This document shows positions 7,125-11,202 of a DNA stretch of 11,202 bases, piece after piece. The stretch is taken from positions 1 to 11,202 of the forward strand of contig CANRHT010000052.1 of assembly GCA_947630465.1 (NCBI GenBank), in the 5' to 3' direction. The notes under the pieces are model-generated. The model saw only the letters and a list, made by a program, of their open reading frames with translations. It had not been told where the DNA came from and searched no databases. Position 1 is the first letter of the stretch. Each line of letters opens with the position of its first letter. A program made the position numbers and the translations under genes. Source of the stretch: an uncultured Pseudomonadaceae bacterium (GTDB lineage: Bacteria; Pseudomonadota; Gammaproteobacteria; Pseudomonadales; Pseudomonadaceae).

Positions 7125-7559
7125 TCATAACTCCTCAACGCCACGATTGGCCAGCGCATCGGCGCGCTCATTGCCCGGATGTCCTGCGTGCCCTTTCACC
7201 CATTGCCATTCAATGTCGTGCTGAATGACTTGGGCATCGAGTTGCTGCCACAGATCCACATTTTTAACCGGCTGTTTAGCGGCGGTTTTCCAGCCACGTT
7301 TTTTCCAATTGGGCATCCACTCTTGAATGCCTTGCATCACATATTTAGAGTCAGTGACTAAGCGCACGTTACAGGGCTTTTTCAACTCAGCTAAGCCACG
7401 AATCGCTGCGGTCAGCTCCATGCGGTTATTGGTGGTATCGCGTTCACCACCCCACAATTCAAGTTCTTTGCCTTTGTACACCAACAATGCGCCCCAGCCC
7501 CCAGGACCTGGATTGCCTTTGCAGGCGCCGTCAGTAAAAATATCCACTTTATCTGTCAT
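7125..7559 (-). CDS. rnhA: Ribonuclease HI
   Basis: RNase HI cuts the RNA strand of RNA:DNA hybrids, clearing R-loops and replication primers. The 144-residue protein is collinear with the E. coli enzyme. The catalytic carboxylates D10 (TDGAC), E48 (NNRMEL), D70 (VTDSKY) and D134 (ERADALA) and the catalytic-loop H124 fall at the E. coli positions. The Trp/Lys-rich handle (W81, W85, W90, with neighbouring Lys residues) that binds the hybrid is present. Its ATG lies inside the methyltransferase gene, an 11-bp overlap, and only a weak GAAGAA precedes it, so translation probably depends on coupling. The rnhA/dnaQ neighbour pair is common in gammaproteobacteria, though often divergent there and co-directional here. 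Confidence 0.97.
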   Translation of the reverse strand: MTDKVDIFTDGACKGNPGPGGWGALLVYKGKELELWGGERDTTNNRMELTAAIRGLAELKKPCNVRLVTDSKYVMQGIQEWMPNWKKRGWKTAAKQPVKNVDLWQQLDAQVIQHDIEWQWVKGHAGHPGNERADALANRGVEEL

Positions 7560-8331
7560 GTTCTTCGCTATGTTTTAAAGTTTCTTGATGAGGTGTCTGT
7601 GCAGTGACCACACGGGGTCGTATTTTTTGCATCTGCAGCTGCAAAGAAGGCACTTGCGGATGCATACCATGCACCATTTTACGGGCAACCAGCATGTAAC
7701 AACCACCCAAAGGTGCTTTTTTGCCCCGCGTGAAGCGTTCCAGCCAATTAAAGCGCTGATGTAAGGCTTGTGAGTCAAGCAGCGGCTGATAAGCGCCAAA
7801 ACTGCGTTTTTCCACACTAAAACCTAACACTCCCAACCAATCGGTAATGCGCGCCGGCGGTAAACAATGGGCATGTTTCCATACACTGCGGGTGAAGTAG
7901 CGGTAAATCCCAAACAAACTCCACGCATGTGCAGCAATGATAATCAAATGTCCACCGGGGCGCACACACTGCGCCGCTTCACGCAGTACGGCATGCGGTG
8001 ATATGGCAAAATCCAGCGCGTGCTGCAACACCACCGCATCAACCGCACCCGCACTCACCGGCCACTTATGCTCGGCGCAATACATCTCCACATCAAGCTG
8101 AGGATCACCTAAGCTCACATGCTGGCGAATATTCGGTGCCAGCGTCATCGCTACCGGCGGATTGTAATACAATATAAAGCTGCCAAAGTGGCGCTGCAGC
8201 TGTGGCGCTAATAAGTTGCGCTCCATACGTTCAAGCTGCTGCCCTTTCGGCGTTAAAAACCATTGCGCCAAGGGCTGCGCTAACGGCTTGCGCGCACGAG
8301 TTAACAATCCTGAAAAACGTTGTAACTTCAT
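7549..8331 (-). CDS. Class I SAM-methyltransferase-like protein with degenerate SAM motif I
   Basis: A 260-residue soluble protein with a methyltransferase-type core: the stretch [12 protein letters not shown] (97-108) followed by helices and RPGGHLIII (124-132) corresponds to the later motifs of type 11 methyltransferases. The glycine-rich motif I (GxGxG) that normally binds SAM is not visible in the expected place (about 48-75), so either the fold has a variant binding loop or activity is reduced. The basic C-terminus (about 225-260) has no recognisable domain. The target is unknown. I chose ATG 8331, with AGG nine bases upstream; a TTG at 8367 would add 12 residues. It heads the operon with rnhA and dnaQ, a placement I recall from Pseudomonas, and is divergent from gloB. 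Confidence 0.82.
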   Translation of the reverse strand: MKLQRFSGLLTRARKPLAQPLAQWFLTPKGQQLERMERNLLAPQLQRHFGSFILYYNPPVAMTLAPNIRQHVSLGDPQLDVEMYCAEHKWPVSAGAVDAVVLQHALDFAISPHAVLREAAQCVRPGGHLIIIAAHAWSLFGIYRYFTRSVWKHAHCLPPARITDWLGVLGFSVEKRSFGAYQPLLDSQALHQRFNWLERFTRGKKAPLGGCYMLVARKMVHGMHPQVPSLQLQMQKIRPRVVTAQTPHQETLKHSEEHDR

Positions 8332-8365
8332 ATCCCGATACCTGTGTGCTGTACTGCAATCACTC

Positions 8366-8400
8366 AATACAGGCGAGCACTATGCTAGGCTCGTTGTATT
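8366..8400. repeat. Inverted repeat in the divergent methyltransferase/gloB promoter region
   Basis: AATACA-GG-CGAGC (8366-8378) faces GCTCG-T-TGTATT (8389-8400), with eleven complementary pairs interrupted only by the GG/T mismatch, around a ten-base centre ACTATGCTAG. The centre holds TATGCT (8381-8386), a possible -10 for gloB, although no fitting -35 is seen. The repeat occupies most of the space between the two start codons, so it may be an operator controlling both or a structured gloB leader. Confidence 0.5.
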
Positions 8401-8419
8401 CATGATTAAGGATATTGCT

Positions 8420-9202
8420 ATGCTCACTTTTACTGCTCTACCCGCTTTTAATGATAACTATATTTGGCTGATTCAACAGGCCAGCAGTCAGCGCTGCGCT
8501 GTGGTGGACCCAGGTGATGCCCAGCCTGTCTTAACCTGGTTAGCTGAGCATCCACAGTGGCACTTGAGCGATATTTTAATCACCCATCACCATAAAGATC
8601 ATGTGGGCGGCGTCACTGTATTAAAAGAGGCAACTCAAGCTCGCGTCACAGGCCCAGCACGTGAATCAATTCCCAGCTTAGACGTACCTGTCGATGAAGG
8701 CAGCCGCATTGATCTATTGGGGCATACCGTACAGGTTTTTGCTGTACCCGGACATACATTAGGCCATGTTGTGTATTTTTGCCCAACAGGCCTAACGCAA
8801 CCTTGGCTGCTCAGCGGTGATACTTTATTTGCGGGCGGTTGTGGCCGTATTTTTGAAGGCACAGCCGAGCAAATGTATACGTCATTACAACGCCTTGCCG
8901 CGCTACCAGAAGATACCTTGGTGTACTGCACCCATGAATACACGCTGAGCAATTTACGCTTTGCGCAAGCCGTCGAACCCAATAATGCTGATATTGCTCA
9001 GCGCTTAGATGAAGTGCGTGAGTTGCGTGATAGCCAACAGATCACTTTGCCCAGCACTATCGCTTTAGAGCAGCGTACCAATCCTTTTCTGCGCTGCGAC
9101 TCTATGCCGCTGATACAGGCGGCTGAGCGTAAGGCAGGCGTGCCATTGCCGGAAAGTCATGCTGTTTTTGCGGCGCTACGGTCTTGGAAAGATACATTTT
9201 AA
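8420..9202 (+). CDS. gloB: Hydroxyacylglutathione hydrolase (glyoxalase II)
   Basis: Glyoxalase II cleaves S-D-lactoylglutathione to D-lactate and glutathione, the second step of methylglyoxal detoxification in the cytosol. It is a metallo-beta-lactamase-fold enzyme of 260 residues. Metal ligands are seen in THHHKDH (H56, H58, D60, H61), H112 (PGHTLGH), D134 (SGDTLF) and H172 (CTHEYT). The C-terminal glutathione-binding part continues through NPFLR to the end near RSWKDTF. The start ATG 8420 has AAGGA seven bases upstream and gives the family N-terminus [16 protein letters not shown]. An ATG at 8402 is in frame but lies upstream of that binding site. It is divergent from the methyltransferase and followed after 83 bp by mltD. 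Confidence 0.97.
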   Translation: MLTFTALPAFNDNYIWLIQQASSQRCAVVDPGDAQPVLTWLAEHPQWHLSDILITHHHKDHVGGVTVLKEATQARVTGPARESIPSLDVPVDEGSRIDLLGHTVQVFAVPGHTLGHVVYFCPTGLTQPWLLSGDTLFAGGCGRIFEGTAEQMYTSLQRLAALPEDTLVYCTHEYTLSNLRFAQAVEPNNADIAQRLDEVRELRDSQQITLPSTIALEQRTNPFLRCDSMPLIQAAERKAGVPLPESHAVFAALRSWKDTF

Positions 9203-9208
9203 TTGACC

Positions 9209-9237
9209 GCCTAGGGGCAAGTTGCTTGACCCTAGGC
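9209..9237. repeat. Hairpin/inverted repeat between gloB and mltD
   Basis: GCCTAGGG (9209-9216) pairs with CCCTAGGC (9230-9237), and CAAG (9218-9221) with CTTG (9225-9228) inside it, leaving a three-base loop and one G-A mismatch. It begins six bases after the gloB stop. No T run follows on either strand, so it is not a classical terminator, but it could protect the gloB 3' end or bind a regulator. Its right arm overlaps the -35 of the predicted mltD promoter. Confidence 0.6.
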
Positions 9238-9254
9238 AGTTACCTTCCTAAAAT
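9226..9254 (+). promoter_or_regulatory. Sigma-70-like promoter for mltD
   Basis: TTGACC (9226-9231) and TAAAAT (9249-9254) are 17 bases apart, each one mismatch from consensus. Transcription would start near 9261, giving a leader of about 25 bases before ATG 9286. The -35 hexamer is embedded in the hairpin repeat at 9209-9237. Confidence 0.6.
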
Positions 9255-9285
9255 CGCGCAAACTTTTTGAAAAGCACCTGTATAG

Positions 9286-10857
9286 ATGCCTGATATTTAC
9301 CGCTCTAAAACGTCTATTTTTCGCTTTATCCGTCGAGTTATTTCTCTCAGCGCCGTTGCTTCTATTGTGCTTATTGGCGCAGGTTGCCAATCGTTTAACA
9401 CCACAGACGGCGATATAAACCAGCCTACTGCGAGTAAAAAAGTCAGCAACGACGCCTTCACCCTCGGACTGGAAAACACCCCCAGCTGGGTCAATGATGT
9501 TGACACCCAAGTTGATGAAGATATTTGGCAGCGCATTCGCCAAGGTTACCAACTGCAAAACGCCCTCGATAATAACCCACGCATTGACCATCAGCGTTTA
9601 TGGTTTGCCAGTCGCGGTAAATCCATCGAGATCATGTCCGAGCGCAGCAGTCCTTACATGTATTACATCGTCGAAAGCTTAGAAGCGCGCAATATGCCGC
9701 TGGAGCTGGCGCTGTTACCTATGATTGAAAGTGCGTATAACCCCATGGCGTATTCAAGTGCTAAAGCCGCGGGTTTATGGCAGTTTATTCCTTCCACCGG
9801 GCGTCACTTCAAGCTGAAACAATCCCACTGGTACGATGCCCGCCGCGATATCATGGCCTCCACGCAAGCAGCGCTCGATTACCTTGAATACCTGCATAAA
9901 ATGTTTGATGGCGACTGGCTGCTGGCATTAGCCGCCTACAACTCAGGCGAAGGCACCGTTGGCCGTGCGATTAAACGCAATACCGCGCTGGGTTTACCCA
10001 CGGATTACTGGAATTTAAACCTACCCGCGGAAACTCAAGCTTATGTGCCGAAGCTGTTGGCCGTATCCGAGCTGATCAATGCGCCTGAAGCTTACGGCAT
10101 TGCCCTCAGCCCCATTGCCAATGAGCAATATTTTACCCAAATCCCGCTGAAGCAGCAGATGGAAATTTCCCGTCTTGCCAAGCTGGCAAAAATTAAAGCT
10201 GACGATTTAGTCCTGCTCAACCCAGCTTACAAGCAAGGCATCACTTTTGATGGCCCTAAGCATGTATTGGTGCCCATGGAGCATGCGCAAATGCTCAAAG
10301 CCAAATTGGCGCTGATCAAGCCAACCGAGTGGGTGCAGTGGCAACAATATACCGTGCGCGGCGGTGATAACTTATCCACCATCGCCAACCGTAACGGTGT
10401 GTCTATTGCGCTGATTAAAGACATCAACAAAATGTCGAGTAATAGTTTGCGCATTGGCCAAGTACTCAATATTCCTAAAGGACGCGGCGACACCACGCGC
10501 AATTTAGCTCAGCACGCTCCAGCGCAACCCGCGACACAGGTGTACAGCGTGCGTAGCGGTGATAGTTTGTCGACCATTGCCGCACAGCATAAGGTTTCAG
10601 TCGCGCAGATTAAGCAATGGAATAAGCTGTCCTCCAATGCGTTAAAAGTCGGACAAAACCTAAGCCTGCAAGGCGCTACAGCAGCGGCAACTATTGCGGC
10701 TAAAAGCTCCAAAGCGACGAAGTATCAAGTGCGCTCAGGCGATTCGCTGTACGCCATTGCCAAGCGCCATAGAGTCAGCCTAAAACAGCTGAAAAACTGG
10801 AATCCAAAAATCAACACCGCACTCAAGCCCGGCCAGACTTTATCCCTGTATCTTTAA
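9286..10857 (+). CDS. mltD: Membrane-bound lytic murein transglycosylase D (lipoprotein, three LysM)
   Basis: MltD cleaves the MurNAc-GlcNAc bond of peptidoglycan and forms 1,6-anhydro ends. The N-terminus has basic residues, a hydrophobic helix (about 17-32) and GAGC with C34 as the likely lipidated cysteine; the -3 residue is Gly, less usual than Leu. An SLT domain (about 115-240) carries the catalytic glutamate E148 in PMIESAYNP, then SSAKAAGLWQFIPSTG and AAYNSGEG (216-223). Three LysM peptidoglycan-binding domains follow at about 355-398, 420-462 and 480-523, the last ending at the C-terminus. E. coli MltD has two LysM domains as I recall, so this one is longer at 523 residues. No strong ribosome binding site precedes ATG 9286 (only AAAAG 11 bases away). 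Acts at the inner face of the outer membrane. Confidence 0.95.
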   Translation: MPDIYRSKTSIFRFIRRVISLSAVASIVLIGAGCQSFNTTDGDINQPTASKKVSNDAFTLGLENTPSWVNDVDTQVDEDIWQRIRQGYQLQNALDNNPRIDHQRLWFASRGKSIEIMSERSSPYMYYIVESLEARNMPLELALLPMIESAYNPMAYSSAKAAGLWQFIPSTGRHFKLKQSHWYDARRDIMASTQAALDYLEYLHKMFDGDWLLALAAYNSGEGTVGRAIKRNTALGLPTDYWNLNLPAETQAYVPKLLAVSELINAPEAYGIALSPIANEQYFTQIPLKQQMEISRLAKLAKIKADDLVLLNPAYKQGITFDGPKHVLVPMEHAQMLKAKLALIKPTEWVQWQQYTVRGGDNLSTIANRNGVSIALIKDINKMSSNSLRIGQVLNIPKGRGDTTRNLAQHAPAQPATQVYSVRSGDSLSTIAAQHKVSVAQIKQWNKLSSNALKVGQNLSLQGATAAATIAAKSSKATKYQVRSGDSLYAIAKRHRVSLKQLKNWNPKINTALKPGQTLSLYL

Positions 10858-10889
10858 GGAAGCACTGAAGAATTATTCAGCGTTTCCTT
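10856..10889 (+). terminator. Hairpin terminator after mltD
   Basis: Starting within the mltD stop codon, 10856-10869 pairs with 10876-10889 (12 Watson-Crick pairs, one G-T and one A-C mismatch) around a six-base loop. The T run is only in the distal arm (TTTCCTT), so termination may be partial. Confidence 0.5.
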
Positions 10890-10951
10890 AACATTGAGCG
10901 CTCGGTTAAGCTTATGATTTGCTGACGATCAAGTGAACTGAGCCGCTGTGC

Positions 10952-10990
10952 CTGAGTCTGAGCTGACTCAGTGGCATAAGCTGCTATGCT
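10952..10990 (+). promoter_or_regulatory. Possible promoter and small inverted repeat before the yejA-like gene
   Basis: An extended -10, TGC-TATGCT (hexamer 10985-10990), has a weak -35 CTGACT (10963-10968) 16 bases upstream. CTGAGTC (10952-10958) and GACTCAG (10965-10971) form a 7-bp inverted repeat over the -35. The rest of the 178-bp spacer from 10858 to 11035 contains the mltD terminator and no other recognisable element. Confidence 0.35.
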
Positions 10991-11035
10991 GCGCTGTGAC
11001 TGTTGTGCTGGTTAATTAAGGATGTCTGTTTGCTT

Positions 11036-11202
11036 ATGCGCCTATTGTTGTTGCTTGTTGGCTTATTACTCTCCCATATGGCTGCCGCCAGCGTGGAGAC
11101 CAGTCACGGCTATGCGCAGTTTGCAACACTCAAATACCCAGCCAATTTTAAGCATTTTGACTGGGTCAACCCCAAAGCCCCTAAGGGCGGCACTGTGCGC
11201 CT
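11036..11202 (+). CDS. YejA-like peptide ABC transporter substrate-binding protein, N-terminal fragment
   Basis: Only the first 55 codons are in the window. They encode a signal peptide (MRLLLLLVGLLLSHMAAA, probable cleavage after Ala-Ala-Ala) and the start of the mature protein with HGYAQF, LKYPANFKHFDWVNP and KAPKGGTVR. The pattern KYPxxFxHFDxVNPxAPKGG is typical of the extracellular solute-binding proteins that serve YejABEF-type oligopeptide/microcin C importers. The protein would act in the periplasm. ATG 11036 is one start; a TTG at 11030 in the same frame has AAGGA seven bases upstream and may be the true start. The gene continues beyond 11202, so its integrity cannot be judged. Confidence 0.88.
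   Translation, partial: MRLLLLLVGLLLSHMAAASVETSHGYAQFATLKYPANFKHFDWVNPKAPKGGTVR

Noticed and set aside
8216..8419. N-terminal extension of gloB to 8216
   Set aside because: It would overlap the methyltransferase gene on the other strand, and the strong AAGGA binding site and family N-terminus both point to ATG 8420.

Overview
The gene content points to a gammaproteobacterium of the Pseudomonas lineage. Dienoyl-CoA isomerase, FimL, NudC and a YfcA-like permease lie close to DnaQ, RNase HI, a degenerate methyltransferase, GloB, MltD and a YejA-like binding protein, an order I recall from the fimL region of Pseudomonas aeruginosa. Base composition and codon choice look more AT-rich than in typical Pseudomonas, so a lower-GC member of Pseudomonadaceae is likely. 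That assignment is inference, and no marker here fixes the species.

Bases 1-1100 are the accessory part. The window opens inside a tRNA-Arg(CCU) gene. Directly downstream lie a terminator-like hairpin, a 13-bp perfect inverted repeat, and a second copy of 13 bp of the tRNA anticodon arm. After these comes a decayed membrane-protein gene that has lost its 5' end and has an in-frame TAG where a Trp codon is expected. Together they look like the scar of an integrative element that used the tRNA as its attachment site and was then mostly deleted. A long stem-loop closes the segment.

Bases 1127-6207 hold a two-TM membrane protein (-), a divergent TSUP/YfcA-type permease (+), NAD(H) pyrophosphatase NudC (-, overlapping the permease gene tail to tail), the ChpA-like regulator FimL (-, nearly abutting nudC), and a dienoyl-CoA isomerase (-) with its own recognisable promoter.

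Bases 6382-8331 form a compact minus-strand operon: methyltransferase, rnhA and dnaQ, with overlapping or abutting ends. The last two concern genome maintenance (RNA:DNA hybrid removal and replication proofreading). gloB (glyoxalase II) is transcribed divergently from the methyltransferase, followed by mltD (lipoprotein lytic transglycosylase with three LysM domains) and the start of a YejA-like peptide-binding protein, both on the plus strand.

The genes are mostly standard housekeeping functions and I see no undescribed multigene system. The less ordinary signals are the tRNA-proximal scar, the broken membrane gene, and several intergenic inverted repeats that overlap predicted promoter elements (upstream of fimL, the isomerase gene, gloB, mltD and the yejA-like gene).
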